Source: Actinomycetales bacterium (GTDB lineage Bacteria > Actinomycetota > Actinomycetes > Mycobacteriales > Micromonosporaceae). From it: DNA of 33,682 nucleotides. How positions within the stretch are numbered: position 1 is the stretch's first letter; every line of letters starts with the position of its first letter. The DNA is taken from positions 1-33,682 of the forward strand of contig PKFB01000034.1 of the NCBI GenBank assembly GCA_002919305.1. Reading direction: 5' to 3'. This document shows positions 1-8,796 of the stretch, piece after piece. The notes beneath the pieces are model-generated. The model was not told where the DNA came from, searched no databases, and worked only from the letters and a program-made list of their open reading frames with translations. Position numbers and translations under genes: made by a program.

Positions 1-1
1 G

Positions 2-2377
2 ATTCTGGAGTTGAAGAACACGGTGAACACGATGGTGGATCAGCTGTCGTCGTTCGCCGATGAGGTGACTCGGGTCGCCCGTGAGGTCGGTACCGAAGGC
101 AAGCTGGGTGGCCAAGCCCAGGTACCCGGTGTGTCAGGAACCTGGCAGGACCTCACCGAAAGCGTCAATCAGCTCGCCTCCACACTCACCACCCAGCTGC
201 GAGCCATCTCCCGGGTCTCCACCGCCGTGACCCGCGGTGACCTCACCCAGCAGATCACGGTGGCCGCGCAGGGAGAGGTCGCCGAGCTGAAGGACAACAT
301 CAACCAGATGATCGTCACCCTCCGGGAGACCACGAAGAAGAACGCCGAGCAGGACTGGCTGAACTCGAACCTGGCGCGGGTGTCCGGCCTGCTGCAGGGA
401 CAGCGTGACCTCGGTGAGGTCTGCCGCATGATCATGACCGAGGTGACGCCTCTGGTGGAGGCACAAGTCGGCGCGTTTTTCGTCTACGAGGAGGTAGACG
501 GCGCCCCGCGCCTGCGTCTGACCGCCTCCTACGGCTACGTGCCACCAGACACCGAGCTGGTCTTCGCCCCAGGGGAGGGCATCGTCGGGCAGGCCGTGAT
601 GTCACGGCGCATGATTCGGGTCAACTCGGTGCCGGAGGGGTACCTCACCGTCCGATCTGGACTGGGCAGCGCGGTACCGGCCGACCTGGTGGTGCTCCCC
701 GTGCTGTTCGAGGGTGAACCGCTGGGAGTGATCGAGTTCGCCTCGTTCTCGGCCTTCTCCGATCTGCACCTGAACTTCCTGGAGCGGTTGGTGGTGACCA
801 TCGGGGTGGCGCTGAACACCATCATCGCCAACCGGCGTACCGAGGAGCTGCTGGCTCAATCCCAGCGGCTGGCGCGGGAGCTGCAGGAACAGTCGGCCGA
901 GCTGCAGCGGACCAACGCCGAATTGGAGAACCGCGCCGCGCTGATGAGCGAGCAGAACCGCAACATCGAGGTGAAGAACCGCGAGATTGAGAACGCGCGG
1001 CGTGGCCTGGAGGAGAAGGCGCAGCAACTGGCGCAGGCCAGTCAGTACAAGAGCGAGTTCCTGGCCAACATGAGCCACGAGCTGCGTACTCCGCTCAACA
1101 GCCTGCTGTTGCTGGCGCGGCTCCTGGCGGACAACACCGAACGCAACCTGACGCCTCGGCAGATCGAGTTCGCCCGCACCATCCACAGCGCCGGCTCGGA
1201 CCTCCTGGCCCTGATCGACGACATCCTCGACTTGACCAAGATCGAGGCTGGACGGACCGATATCGAGCCCGGCGAGGTCCAACTGAACGAGATCAGCGGG
1301 TATGTGGAGCAGGCCTTCCGCCCGCAGGCCGAGGAGAAGGGACTGGAGTTCTCCGTACGGATCGAACCGGGCGTACCCGAGATCATCATCACCGACGCGC
1401 AACGGCTGCAGCAGATCCTGCGGAACCTGCTCGCCAACGCGGTGAAGTTCACCCACGACGGTTCGGTGGAGCTCATCATCAGTGCGGCGCCCCGGAACCT
1501 GGTCTTCGGTATCCCGAGCCTGGACAACGCCAACCAGGTCATCGCGTTCGCGGTGCGGGACACCGGCATCGGCGTACCCGATGACAAACTCTCCCTGATC
1601 TTCGAGGCCTTCCACCAGGCCGACGGCACCACCAGCCGCAAGTACGGTGGCACCGGGCTGGGGCTGTCCATCAGCCGGGAGCTAGCTCGCCTGCTGGGCG
1701 GCTCTATCACCGTTGAGAGCCGGCTGGGGCACGGGAGCACATTCACGCTCTATCTGCCAGACACATTGGACAGTGAGTCGGTGAATCAGCCCTCGTCGGG
1801 AGAGACACGTGAGTTGCCATCCGGCCGTTCGTCCGGCGCGATTCTGCGGGAGAGCGACCCATCCCAGTGGCCTTCGGACACCCCGGCGGCACGGGAGTTG
1901 GAAGGCTCCTGCGTCCTCATCGTCGACGACGACGTCCGCAACGTGTTCGCGTTGACCAGCGCGTTGGAGCTGCACGGCATCACGGTTCTGTACGCGGACA
2001 ACGGCCACGACGGGGTGCGGATGCTCATGGAGCATCCCGAGGTGGACGTGGTGCTGATGGACGCGATGATGCCGGAGATGGACGGCAATGAGACCACCCG
2101 CGCTATCCGGAAGATTCCGGAATTCGCTGACTTGCCGGTGGTGTTCCTCACCGCCAAGGCTATGCCTGGCGACCGTGAAAGCAGCCTCGCGGCGGGTGCG
2201 TCAGATTACATCACCAAGCCCGTGGACCTGGATGAGCTGTTGGACCTGATAGCTTCCTGGGTCTCCCGCAAGCGGGCAGGCAAAGGGCATGAGGAACGGT
2301 CCATCACCGATGAGGACAACAGCGACAACAGTGATGGCTCCCCTTCCTCGGACCTCCACAACACTAAGGTCGAGTAG
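2..2377 (+). CDS. Hybrid sensor histidine kinase (HAMP-GAF-HisKA-HATPase-receiver), 5' end outside window
   Basis: The frame is open at the left edge (codons from base 2), so the N-terminus is missing and the TTG at 11 need not be a start. Visible domains in order: two HAMP-like helical repeats (about bases 20-340), a GAF domain (about 400-830), a coiled coil (about 840-1050), HisKA with the phospho-acceptor His in SHELRTPLN (codon 1076-1078), an HATPase with N-box [10 protein letters not shown]1 DTGIGVP and G2 GGTGLGLS, then a C-terminal receiver with the acceptor Asp in [11 protein letters not shown] (codon 2060-2062). Family knowledge: soluble multi-HAMP hybrid kinases of this type are common in actinobacteria and autophosphorylate on His before transfer to Asp. 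The signal is unknown. The next gene, a receiver protein, starts 2 bases after the stop, so the two are probably cotranscribed partners. The tail after the receiver is Ser/Asp/Asn-rich and probably disordered. Confidence 0.95.
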   Translation: MLELKNTVNTMVDQLSSFADEVTRVAREVGTEGKLGGQAQVPGVSGTWQDLTESVNQLASTLTTQLRAISRVSTAVTRGDLTQQITVAAQGEVAELKDNINQMIVTLRETTKKNAEQDWLNSNLARVSGLLQGQRDLGEVCRMIMTEVTPLVEAQVGAFFVYEEVDGAPRLRLTASYGYVPPDTELVFAPGEGIVGQAVMSRRMIRVNSVPEGYLTVRSGLGSAVPADLVVLPVLFEGEPLGVIEFASFSAFSDLHLNFLERLVVTIGVALNTIIANRRTEELLAQSQRLARELQEQSAELQRTNAELENRAALMSEQNRNIEVKNREIENARRGLEEKAQQLAQASQYKSEFLANMSHELRTPLNSLLLLARLLADNTERNLTPRQIEFARTIHSAGSDLLALIDDILDLTKIEAGRTDIEPGEVQLNEISGYVEQAFRPQAEEKGLEFSVRIEPGVPEIIITDAQRLQQILRNLLANAVKFTHDGSVELIISAAPRNLVFGIPSLDNANQVIAFAVRDTGIGVPDDKLSLIFEAFHQADGTTSRKYGGTGLGLSISRELARLLGGSITVESRLGHGSTFTLYLPDTLDSESVNQPSSGETRELPSGRSSGAILRESDPSQWPSDTPAARELEGSCVLIVDDDVRNVFALTSALELHGITVLYADNGHDGVRMLMEHPEVDVVLMDAMMPEMDGNETTRAIRKIPEFADLPVVFLTAKAMPGDRESSLAAGASDYITKPVDLDELLDLIASWVSRKRAGKGHEERSITDEDNSDNSDGSPSSDLHNTKVE

Positions 2378-2379
2378 CG

Positions 2380-2952
2380 ATGGCTGGAGAACACGCACGG
2401 GTCCTGCTGGTCGATGACCGACGTGAGAATCTGGTGGCCCTGGAGGCGATCCTGCAGGGCCTACCAGTTGATCCGGTGACCGCGACCAGCGGTGAGGAGG
2501 CGCTGAAGCGGCTGCTCACCGATGATTTCGCGTTGATCCTGCTCGACGCGCAGATGCCCGGCATGGACGGCTTCGAGACCGCGACCCATATCAAACAACG
2601 GGAGCGCACTCGACACGTCCCCATCATTTTCCTCACCGCGGTTGACCGGGATGCCCACCTGGCGTTTCGGGGGTACGCGGCGGGCGCGGTGGACTACATC
2701 CCCAAGCCGTTCGATCCCTGGGTGCTGCGTGCCAAGGTCACGGTATTCATCGATCTGTGGTCGAAGACCCAGAAGCTGCGGGAGCAGGCTGCGGCGGTAC
2801 GCGCCCAGGAGGCGGAGCAGGCCAGATTGCTGTCTCTCGCCGGTGAGATCGAGCGGATTTTGCGGGAGTTGGCCGCGGAGAACCCGACGACGCTCAACGG
2901 CAGGCTGGGGAAGGCGTTAGATCTCCTTGCCCAGATGCAAGGTCGCGCCTGA
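2380..2952 (+). CDS. Response regulator, receiver domain plus helical tail
   Basis: 190 residues. An N-terminal CheY-like receiver (about residues 5-125) has the early acidic pair in LLVDDR, the phospho-acceptor Asp56 in LLDAQMPGMDG, the conserved Thr in FLTAV and the Lys in IPKPF. It is followed by a charged helical, probably coiled-coil segment (about 125-185). No DNA-binding, GGDEF or phosphatase output domain is visible, so it probably acts by protein-protein contact or as a phosphorelay intermediate. ATG at 2380 lies 2 bases after the kinase stop, indicating translational coupling. Inference: it receives phosphate from the upstream hybrid kinase and passes the signal on, possibly to a partner-switching module such as the STAS protein nearby. 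The receiver assignment is firm; the partner is not shown by sequence. Confidence 0.93.
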   Translation: MAGEHARVLLVDDRRENLVALEAILQGLPVDPVTATSGEEALKRLLTDDFALILLDAQMPGMDGFETATHIKQRERTRHVPIIFLTAVDRDAHLAFRGYAAGAVDYIPKPFDPWVLRAKVTVFIDLWSKTQKLREQAAAVRAQEAEQARLLSLAGEIERILRELAAENPTTLNGRLGKALDLLAQMQGRA

Positions 2953-3000
2953 CCCTGCCTTCCGGACGGGAACGTCAGAATCGGTCGTGTGTGGTCGGTG

Positions 3001-3327
3001 CTACCGGGGATCGCGGATGGTGAACGCCTGACGTAGCCCCGTGACCTCCAACAGACGGCTGAGGAAGTCGCCCACGTTGATCAGCACCAGGGAGCTGCGG
3101 GCACGGGTCGCTGCACGGTTGAGAACGACCAGGGTCCCCAGGCCCTGCGAGTCGCAGAACGTGACCTTCTCCAAGTCCAGGATCAACCGGGACGGGTTGT
3201 CCGAAAGGGCGTTCTCAACCGCAGTGACCAGACGAGGAGCCGTGCCGATGTCGATCTCACCGGCCAGCGCCACGACGGTTTCTTCCGAGTCGCGGCGCAC
3301 GGAGATGGTTAACTCCGGGCGCATCAC
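3001..3327 (-). CDS. STAS-domain anti-sigma factor antagonist-like protein
   Basis: About 108 residues from the chosen start. The whole protein is one STAS domain: beta-strand ELTISVRR, then VVALAGEIDIGTAPRL, then the helix-capping motif TFCDSQGLG, whose Ser is at the position phosphorylated by anti-sigma kinases in SpoIIAA/RsbV-type antagonists. Family knowledge: the unphosphorylated form binds an anti-sigma factor and frees the sigma factor. The frame is open to an ATG at 3393, but I choose the GTG at 3325-3327. On the minus strand a TACGCT hexamer (bases 3335-3340) ends exactly 7 bases before this GTG, as in other leaderless genes here, and homologous domains begin near this point. It runs convergently with the kinase/regulator pair. 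A SigB-type sigma factor lies about 6 kb away, but no anti-sigma kinase gene is in the window, so the partner is unknown. Confidence 0.9.
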   Translation of the reverse strand: MMRPELTISVRRDSEETVVALAGEIDIGTAPRLVTAVENALSDNPSRLILDLEKVTFCDSQGLGTLVVLNRAATRARSSLVLINVGDFLSRLLEVTGLRQAFTIRDPR

Positions 3328-3535
3328 GTCGATTAGCGTAACCCGCCAGTCCCAGCATGGCCCCTTGGGTCTGTGTCGGCTCTCCGTCATCACCCGTCGA
3401 CACCGGTTAATCGATACCGACGCGCCTTGTGGACACGGGACGCCGTAAGGGGGGCGCCCGCCGTTCGCCGCGGGCTCGGTGAAGCCCGGGAAACGGGATA
3501 CGGGAAGCGAGGCTGTTTCGTTAAGAAACGTGTTC

Positions 3536-4450
3536 TCAGGCGCTCTTGGTGGCCTTCTTCGCGGTCTTTCGAGGGGGTTTCTTCGCGGGCTTCCGGGTGG
3601 ACGACGCTGACGGGGCGGCCTGCCGGGAGGTTGTTTTCCGATCCTGGTCGGCGGCCGCGGGCCCGGTGGGCGGCGATCCTTTTTGATGCGCGCGGGCTCG
3701 TTCGACGCTGGCTCGCAGTGCCGCCATAAGATCCGCCGCTTGTCGCTCCTCGGCCGGCTGAGGCGTCATGATTTCTCGACCGGCGATCTTGGCATCGATC
3801 ACCTGTTGGAGCGCGCTGCGGTAGTCGTCACTGAACTCCTCGGGTTGGAAATCGGTAGTCATCGATTCGATCAATGAGCGGGCCATCGTCAGTTCCTGCT
3901 GCCGTACCCGCACGTCCTCATCGAGGAATTCGAACTCCGGCTTACGGATCTCATCCGGCCAGAGCATGGTGTGCATCACCAGGACGTCGTCACGGACCCG
4001 CAGCACCGCCAACTGTTCGCGCTGCCTGAGCGCCACCTTGACCACCGCGACTCGGTCCGATCCCGCCAGGGCGTCCCGGAGTAGGACATATGGCTTGGTG
4101 GCGTTCTCATCCGGCTCCAGGTAGTAGCTGCGCGCGTACAGGATGGGATCAACCTGAGTAGCGGGAACGAATTCCAGGACCTCGATGGTGTGACTGGTGG
4201 ACAGGGGAAGCTCCGCGAAGTCGGCGTCATCAAGGACGATCATCTCGCCGCCGGCGTCAAATCCCTTAGCGACGTCGTCGTAACTGACCTCCTCCCCATC
4301 AACTGAACAGACCCGTTTGTAACGAATACGACCGCCATCGGTGCGATGTACCTGGTGGAACCGAATATCTTTTTCCTCGGTGGCCGGGTACAGCTTGACG
4401 TTTATCGACACCAACCCGAAGGAGACCGCACCTTTCCAGATCGCGCGCAC
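3536..4450 (-). CDS. ku: Ku protein, non-homologous end joining
   Basis: 304 residues, usual for bacterial Ku. It starts with the family signature MRAIWKGAVSFGLVSINVKLY, continues through the Ku core (for example RYKRVCSVDGEEV and the AGSDRVAVVKVALRQREQLAVL segment) and ends in a Lys/Pro/Ala-rich tail (about residues 265-304) of the kind that contacts DNA in actinobacterial Ku. Family knowledge: the homodimer threads onto double-strand break ends and recruits LigD. GTG start at 4450 with a strong AAGGAGGG ribosome site about 4 bases upstream. The gene is divergent from the ligase and polymerase genes starting at 4818, so the three form one end-joining locus. Just downstream of the stop is a short GTTTC/GAAAC inverted repeat, too weak to call a terminator. 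Confidence 0.97.
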   Translation of the reverse strand: MRAIWKGAVSFGLVSINVKLYPATEEKDIRFHQVHRTDGGRIRYKRVCSVDGEEVSYDDVAKGFDAGGEMIVLDDADFAELPLSTSHTIEVLEFVPATQVDPILYARSYYLEPDENATKPYVLLRDALAGSDRVAVVKVALRQREQLAVLRVRDDVLVMHTMLWPDEIRKPEFEFLDEDVRVRQQELTMARSLIESMTTDFQPEEFSDDYRSALQQVIDAKIAGREIMTPQPAEERQAADLMAALRASVERARAHQKGSPPTGPAAADQDRKTTSRQAAPSASSTRKPAKKPPRKTAKKATKSA

Positions 4451-4817
4451 GTCACCCTCCTTCCGGGGTTCTCATCCCAGCATGGCACCGCGGAACAGGA
4501 GATGCGAGGCAAAAGCATGTCCGTGCATGTCCGTGGATCGCGGCCGCGGATCGGAGAACTCATGGAATGAGAAAATTCATCCACGGATATTGAGATCATG
4601 CTGTCGGAATCACCGCACTACAGGTCTGGTCGCGGCACATCTGCGGCGTATCGACCCGACCAGAACCGATTGGGATGGACGCGCACTCTGCCTCAGCCAC
4701 GCCGCCGGTGTTGATAGCCGACACGGCCCGTACGCCTCAGGTGAAAAGAAGGAGGCGGTGAGGGGCGGAAAACAAATCGCGCGGTTCGCGACCCGGTCAG
4801 CGCCCTACGATCGGGGA
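4451..4817. other. Divergent intergenic region between ku and the ligase gene, with short repeats
   Basis: 367 bases holding both promoters. No convincing gene is seen; the ligase frame stays open through it, but its translation here has no domain resemblance. Visible structure: a perfect tandem 10-base direct repeat CATGTCCGTG at 4516-4535; an inverted repeat CCGTGGAT (4531-4538) with ATCCACGG (4579-4586); and a GC-rich near-palindrome around 4537-4553 that contains GCGGCCGC. These could be operator sites for ku or the ligase; no known consensus is matched. Confidence 0.5.
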
Positions 4818-5753
4818 GTGCCAGGCCCACCGATCAGGCCGATGCTCGCCACACCGGGGGAGCTTCCCACCGGCGCGGGGTGGGCGTACGAGTTCAAGTG
4901 GGACGGCGCGCGGCTGATCATTGAGCGTACCGGTGGTCAGATCCGGTTCTACTCCCGCAGCGGCGTGGAGGTCACCCCCGCGTACCCGGAACTGGCTTCA
5001 CTGGGGCGCCGCTTCCCCGACGCCGTATTTGACGGTGAGGTGGTGGTCCTGGAGCATGGGCGCCCGTCGTTCGCCGCTCTCACCGAACGGATGCATGTGC
5101 GGCAACGCGCCCGCGCTGAGCGTCTGGCCCAGGTGAAGCCGGTGACGCTTCTTCTGTTCGATGTGGTTCGGCTCTACGGCGTGGATCTGCGTCAGCGGCC
5201 CTACGACGAGCGTCGCGCCACCTTGGAGCGGCTCGGGCTGGAGGGGGAGCGGTGGCAGGTTCCCCCGGCCTTCGATGACGGCCCGGCGACTGTGCAGGCG
5301 AGCCGGGAACACGCCTTGGAAGGTGTGGTGGCCAAACGCCTGGATTCCACCTATCAGCCGGGTGTCCGCTCCCCGGACTGGGTAAAGGTCAAGCATGTGC
5401 GGACGGTGGATCTGGTCGTGGGAGGCTGGAAACCGGGCGAACGCCCCTTGAGGGCGCTGCTGGTAGGAGCGTTTGACGTCGAGGGTGGTTTGGTCTTCCG
5501 GGGCCGGGTCGGGGGCGGCATGACTGAACAGATGAGCGCCGAGTTGCTCAACCGGCTCGCTCCGCTGCGGCGGGATACCAGTCCGTTCGCCACTGAGGTG
5601 CCGCGTCGGGACGCTCAGGGAGCGGTTTGGGTGTCGCCCACACTGGTTGTGGAGGTCGCCTACGCCGATCTGACGCCTGACGGGCGGTTGCGTTTCCCCC
5701 GGGTGGTGCGGGTACGCGCGGACAAGCCCGCCGGTGAGGCGGATGGTGTCTGA
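4818..5753 (+). CDS. ligD: ATP-dependent DNA ligase, LigD ligase-domain type
   Basis: 311 residues from the chosen start. Nucleotidyltransferase motif I is YEFKWDGAR with the AMP-accepting Lys27. Other ligase motifs are FDGEVVVL (III), LEGVVAKRLDS (IV) and DWVKVKH (V), followed by an OB-fold (about residues 205-310: VVGGWKPGERPLRALLVG, then GRVGGG). Family knowledge: seals nicks after end processing in Ku-dependent repair. The open frame extends far upstream, but homologous ligases begin about 10 residues before PMLA. The GTG at 4818 has a TACGAT hexamer (4806-4811) 6 bases upstream, consistent with a leaderless start. A GTG at 4758 has AAGGAGG only 2 bases away, too close to be convincing. 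The stop overlaps the start of the polymerase gene by 11 bases. Unlike mycobacterial LigD, polymerase and ligase are separate chains and no phosphoesterase domain is visible. Confidence 0.93.
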   Translation: MPGPPIRPMLATPGELPTGAGWAYEFKWDGARLIIERTGGQIRFYSRSGVEVTPAYPELASLGRRFPDAVFDGEVVVLEHGRPSFAALTERMHVRQRARAERLAQVKPVTLLLFDVVRLYGVDLRQRPYDERRATLERLGLEGERWQVPPAFDDGPATVQASREHALEGVVAKRLDSTYQPGVRSPDWVKVKHVRTVDLVVGGWKPGERPLRALLVGAFDVEGGLVFRGRVGGGMTEQMSAELLNRLAPLRRDTSPFATEVPRRDAQGAVWVSPTLVVEVAYADLTPDGRLRFPRVVRVRADKPAGEADGV

Positions 5754-6714
5754 GGCCAGTCGGGTGCGGGTGCCGGGTCCGAACGACCGCCCGGTTGAGG
5801 TGGAGTTGTCCAATCTGGACAAGCCGCTGTTTCCAGATGTGGGGTTCACCAAGGCTGAGGTCATCGACTACTACACCCGGGTGGCGCCGATGCTGCTGCC
5901 GCACCTGGAGCGGCGGCCCTTAACCCGGATCCGTTACCCCAACGGGGTGGCGGCCGGTGGCTTCTTCGAAAAGAACGCACCGGACGGTACGCCGGAGTGG
6001 GTGTCGACTGTGACCCTGCCCGCCCCACACTCGGCGCGTGGACGCGACGAAGTCCGCTACCTCGTGATCGACAACCTGGCCGCCCTGGTGTGGTCAGCGA
6101 ACCAGGCGGCTATCGAACTGCATGTCCCGCAATGGCGGCTGGAGCCTCAGGAGCTGGAAGCGGATGCGCGAAGCGGTCGGGGTCGCACCCCACACGGCCG
6201 GACCCGGCATCCAGACCGGCTGGTCTTCGACCTCGATCCCGGGCCTCCGGCTGGGGTGGTGGAGTGTTTGACGGTGGCGTTGGAGCTGCGTGCCCGCCTC
6301 GCCGAGGATGGGCTGGAGGGATACGTCAAAACCAGCGGCAAGAAGGGCATCCAGCTGCTGTGTCCGATCTCAGGGACGCAGCCCGACGAGCTGGTCTCGG
6401 CGTACGCCAAACACCTGGCCGAGGAGATGGCGCATCGCCTCCCTGCGCTGGTGGTGACACAGATGGCGCGGAAGCTGCGGCCCGGCAAGGTCTTCATCGA
6501 CTGGAGTCAGAACAACGCCGCGAAGACCACGGTGGCCCCGTACTCGCTGCGGGCGCAGCCCAGCCCGACCGTGTCGACCCCGCTGACCTGGGACGAGGTG
6601 GAGGCGGGGCAGCCGGTGAGCGTCGGGCCGGAAGAGGTACTGGAACGCCTGCGGCGCGGCGAAGACCCGCTGCACCGGCTGCTGGAGCCAGGGCCCCGCC
6701 TCCCGGAGCTGTGA
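5743..6714 (+). CDS. ligD: LigD-type primase-polymerase (PolDom)
   Basis: 323 residues from ATG 5743; a GTG at 5734 is in frame but less likely. It matches the archaeo-eukaryotic primase fold of LigD polymerase domains: LSNLDKPLFPDVGFTKAEVIDYY near the N-terminus, metal-binding DLD (Asp163 and Asp165 in VFDLDPGP), the nucleotide-binding KTSGKKGIQLLCPI segment, and FIDWSQNNAAKTTVAPYSLR carrying the third acidic residue. Family knowledge: fills gaps at break ends and prefers ribonucleotides. The start lies inside the ligase gene (11-base overlap), which implies translational coupling and a matched supply of the two subunits. Ends 98 bases before the convergent ChaB-like gene. No phosphoesterase or ligase domain is fused. 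Confidence 0.94.
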   Translation: MVSEASRVRVPGPNDRPVEVELSNLDKPLFPDVGFTKAEVIDYYTRVAPMLLPHLERRPLTRIRYPNGVAAGGFFEKNAPDGTPEWVSTVTLPAPHSARGRDEVRYLVIDNLAALVWSANQAAIELHVPQWRLEPQELEADARSGRGRTPHGRTRHPDRLVFDLDPGPPAGVVECLTVALELRARLAEDGLEGYVKTSGKKGIQLLCPISGTQPDELVSAYAKHLAEEMAHRLPALVVTQMARKLRPGKVFIDWSQNNAAKTTVAPYSLRAQPSPTVSTPLTWDEVEAGQPVSVGPEEVLERLRRGEDPLHRLLEPGPRLPEL

Positions 6715-6777
6715 GGGCGGACGTGCCATGGGCGGGCGCGGCGGGTTGACGGACGCTAATCCGGTCAATGGGCGCTA

Positions 6778-6792
6778 CTCCGCTCCGCGGAG
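6778..6792. terminator. Short GC hairpin between convergent genes
   Basis: A perfect 6-bp inverted repeat CTCCGC/GCGGAG with a 3-base loop lies between the convergent polymerase and ChaB-like genes. It has no T-run on either side, so it is only a weak candidate for a bidirectional terminator. Confidence 0.3.
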
Positions 6793-6812
6793 AGGCCATG
6801 CGGTGACCGTCG

Positions 6813-7214
6813 TCATCGGTTGCGGGCGGCCCGGGTCTGGCGCTGATTGGCCTTGTCGATGGCGTTGATCAATTCCTGCTTGGTCATGCGGGAGCGGCCC
6901 CGGATCTCCAAGCGCCGCGCGATGTCCATCAGGTGGGCCTTGGAGGCGTTCGCGTCGACGCCACCGGCGGTTTTCCCCCGGCGTTGACCGCGACCGCGGG
7001 CCGCTTGCTCGTCACTGGCGCCCGGTCGAGACTTCGGATCCCAATGGTCACCGGCCTTCTCGAATGAGTGTTTTAAGGCCGCGAATGCCGTACGGTGCGC
7101 GCGTTCGCCCTCGCCATAGGTTTCCACCGCCGAGTCATGGGCTTTGATGAAGGTCTCCTGGGCTCGTTGAGAAGAGCGTGCCACGGTGCGGGGCAGATCT
7201 TTCCGTATCGACAT
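6813..7214 (-). CDS. ChaB-like protein with C-terminal Rho-N/SAP-like domain
   Basis: 133 residues. The N-terminal half (about 5-65: DLPRTVARSSQRAQETFIKAH, then GERAHRTAFAALKHSFEKAGDHW) matches the ChaB fold. A basic linker (about 70-95) is followed by a small helical domain, SKAHLMDIARRLEIRGRSRMTKQELINAI, like the Rho N-terminal/SAP domains that bind nucleic acid. ChaB was named as a regulator of cation transport in E. coli, but its biochemical role is unclear, and actinobacterial ChaB-Rho-N proteins are likewise uncharacterised. ATG at 7214 is preceded by AGAGGTG at a good distance. It sits beside the end-joining locus. The basic linker and SAP-like end suggest DNA binding, which would fit that setting, but this is inference. 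Confidence 0.85.
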   Translation of the reverse strand: MSIRKDLPRTVARSSQRAQETFIKAHDSAVETYGEGERAHRTAFAALKHSFEKAGDHWDPKSRPGASDEQAARGRGQRRGKTAGGVDANASKAHLMDIARRLEIRGRSRMTKQELINAIDKANQRQTRAARNR

Positions 7215-7379
7215 GGATTACACCTCTTTCAGATTTAATGTCCGTGAATGTGGATTCGGAGTGATCTATCCCGTCTGGCAGGCGGGTTCGCCCCTCAGGA
7301 CACAGGAATGCCCACATGACGCGCTTCTATGCATCGACGCGGAGGGTTTCGGATTTTTAAGCTAGGGAATCCGGAAAGT

Positions 7380-7940
7380 GTGTCAGACATTGACCCTGAA
7401 ACTACTATGAGTCACCCTGGCGAGACTGAGCGGGAGCGTCTCAACCGCAACTTCCACGAACTTCTCCAGGAGTTACGGGTCGCGCAGACGGGTGTGCAGA
7501 TCTTGTTTGCGTTTCTGCTCACCATGGCCTTCGCGGCACGGTTCCATGAGATCAGTGATTTCGACCGGATCGTATACGTCATCACGTTGATGGCGACTGC
7601 CTGCGCGACGGCGTTATTGATCGCTCCGGTGAGTTATCACCGGTTAGTGTTCCGACGCGGGATGAAGGAACGGTTGGTACGCGATGCCCACTTGTTGGCA
7701 CAGGGCGGGTTGGCCTTTCTGCTTCTCGCGATGGTCGGATCGGTGATGTTGGCCGTCGATGTGGTGGTGGGAATCCGGGCCGGCCTCATCATCAGCGGGG
7801 TTGTCGCATTGTGGTTCATCGTGTTCTGGTATCTGATTCCCGCTCTGAACCGGCCAGCGACCATCCAGGATGCTGTGGGACCCCAGGAGCAGAAGGGAGC
7901 TGTTTCTCAAGCGAAGCGAGTCGGTGAATCACAGGAATGA
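7380..7940 (+). CDS. Small multi-pass membrane protein, DUF6328-like
   Basis: About 186 residues. A charged N-terminus containing ERLNRNFHELLQELRVAQTGVQILFAFLLTMAF is followed by four hydrophobic helices (roughly TGVQILFAFLLTMAF, VYVITLMATACATALLIAPV, GGLAFLLLAMVGSVMLAVDVV and GLIISGVVALWFIVFWYLIPA) and a short polar tail. This pattern fits the DUF6328 family common in actinobacteria, for which I know no established function. Start choice is uncertain: GTG 7380 has AGGGA about 10 bases upstream, ATG 7407 has no ribosome site, and the frame also opens at ATG 7329. It is divergent from the ChaB-like gene and ends about 80 bases before the TetR gene. Confidence 0.8.
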   Translation: MSDIDPETTMSHPGETERERLNRNFHELLQELRVAQTGVQILFAFLLTMAFAARFHEISDFDRIVYVITLMATACATALLIAPVSYHRLVFRRGMKERLVRDAHLLAQGGLAFLLLAMVGSVMLAVDVVVGIRAGLIISGVVALWFIVFWYLIPALNRPATIQDAVGPQEQKGAVSQAKRVGESQE

Positions 7941-7987
7941 GCTTCATGAACTGCTCAAATCACTATCATGTGATATGCGCGATCCGC

Positions 7988-8023
7988 TTGACCGCTCAGT
8001 GAGCACTCACTAACTTAGCGTGC
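7988..8023 (+). promoter_or_regulatory. Leaderless promoter with palindromic operator for the TetR gene
   Basis: TTGACC (7988-7993), a 17-base spacer, TAACTT (8011-8016), then 7 bases to the GTG at 8024. A perfect palindrome AGTGAG-CA-CTCACT (7998-8011) fills most of the spacer and touches the -10 box. A bound repressor there would block RNA polymerase, so autorepression by the downstream TetR protein is likely. The motifs are seen directly; the binding protein is inferred. Confidence 0.75.
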
Positions 8024-8590
8024 GTGACACGCGGTTCGACCCGGATGAGCGCCAGTGAACGGCGGGAAGCTGTGCTGGCCGCCGCGATGGTCGAGTTCGC
8101 CCAAGGCGGTTTCGCCGGGACCAGCACGGAGGCGATCGCGCGTCGGGTGGGGGTCTCCCAGCCCTATCTGTTCCGCCTGTTCCCCACCAAGAAGGCGATC
8201 TTTCTGGCCGCTTGTGAACGCTGCTTCGACCAGGTGGAGCAGACCTTCGCCAAGGCGGTCGAAGGGCGCCACGGGGTCGACGCGCTCCGTGCGATGGGGC
8301 GGGCGTACGACAGTCTGCTCACCGACCGACAAATGCTTCTGATGCAGCTTCAGACCTGGGCGCTGGCCTGCCAAGACGAAGAGGTACGCGAGGTCAGCCG
8401 GGCGAGATTCCGTCGCCTGTGGGGGTTCGTGCAGCGGCGTACCGGTCTGAGTTCCTTGGAAGTAATGCGGTTTATATCAACCGCGATGTTGCTCAATGTA
8501 GTCGCCGCGCTTGGTCTGCCCTCTGATGTAAAAACATTGGCGGAGTCTTTCGATCAGTCGGCTAATGCTTCCATTGAGCGTTCCGACTAA
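8024..8590 (+). CDS. TetR-family transcriptional regulator
   Basis: 188 residues. The N-terminal helix-turn-helix is typical: REAVLAAAMVEFAQGGFAGTSTEAIARRVGVSQPYLFRLFPTKKAIF (about residues 14-60), with recognition helix SQPYLFRLF. The rest is a helical ligand/dimer domain (about 65-185) that does not reveal the ligand. GTG 8024 is chosen over ATG 8045 because a well-spaced promoter places the transcript start at about this codon. The palindrome in that promoter is a good candidate autoregulatory operator. No efflux pump or enzyme is transcribed with it, and the neighbours are a small membrane protein upstream and the sigma factor gene 450 bases downstream, so its targets beyond itself are unknown. 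Confidence 0.93.
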   Translation: MTRGSTRMSASERREAVLAAAMVEFAQGGFAGTSTEAIARRVGVSQPYLFRLFPTKKAIFLAACERCFDQVEQTFAKAVEGRHGVDALRAMGRAYDSLLTDRQMLLMQLQTWALACQDEEVREVSRARFRRLWGFVQRRTGLSSLEVMRFISTAMLLNVVAALGLPSDVKTLAESFDQSANASIERSD

Positions 8591-8796
8591 CTGTTACTCC
8601 TAACATCTGGACTAGTGGATCACGCTTTATCGCTTGTCAGGCCGTAGATTATCCCGTATCTTGGGACTAGACTTGCTTGCCTAGATCGAAAGCGTACTGT
8701 TTATCCCACCTCGGGGGGCAGCTTTTCTGGTCCAGAGCAGAGGCCAGCGGCCTGCCCCACGATCCGCGACGCGGCTCACCGTAAACGCAGAAATCA

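Noticed and set aside
602-1615. Long minus-strand open frame (337 codons) inside the histidine kinase gene
   Set aside because: Shadow of a GC-rich gene: no domain resemblance, and the plus strand carries clear kinase motifs throughout.
4341-4817. N-terminal extension of the ligase frame by about 160 codons
   Set aside because: It would overlap the start of ku, has no homology-like content and lacks a well-placed ribosome site; the GTG at 4818 fits family length.
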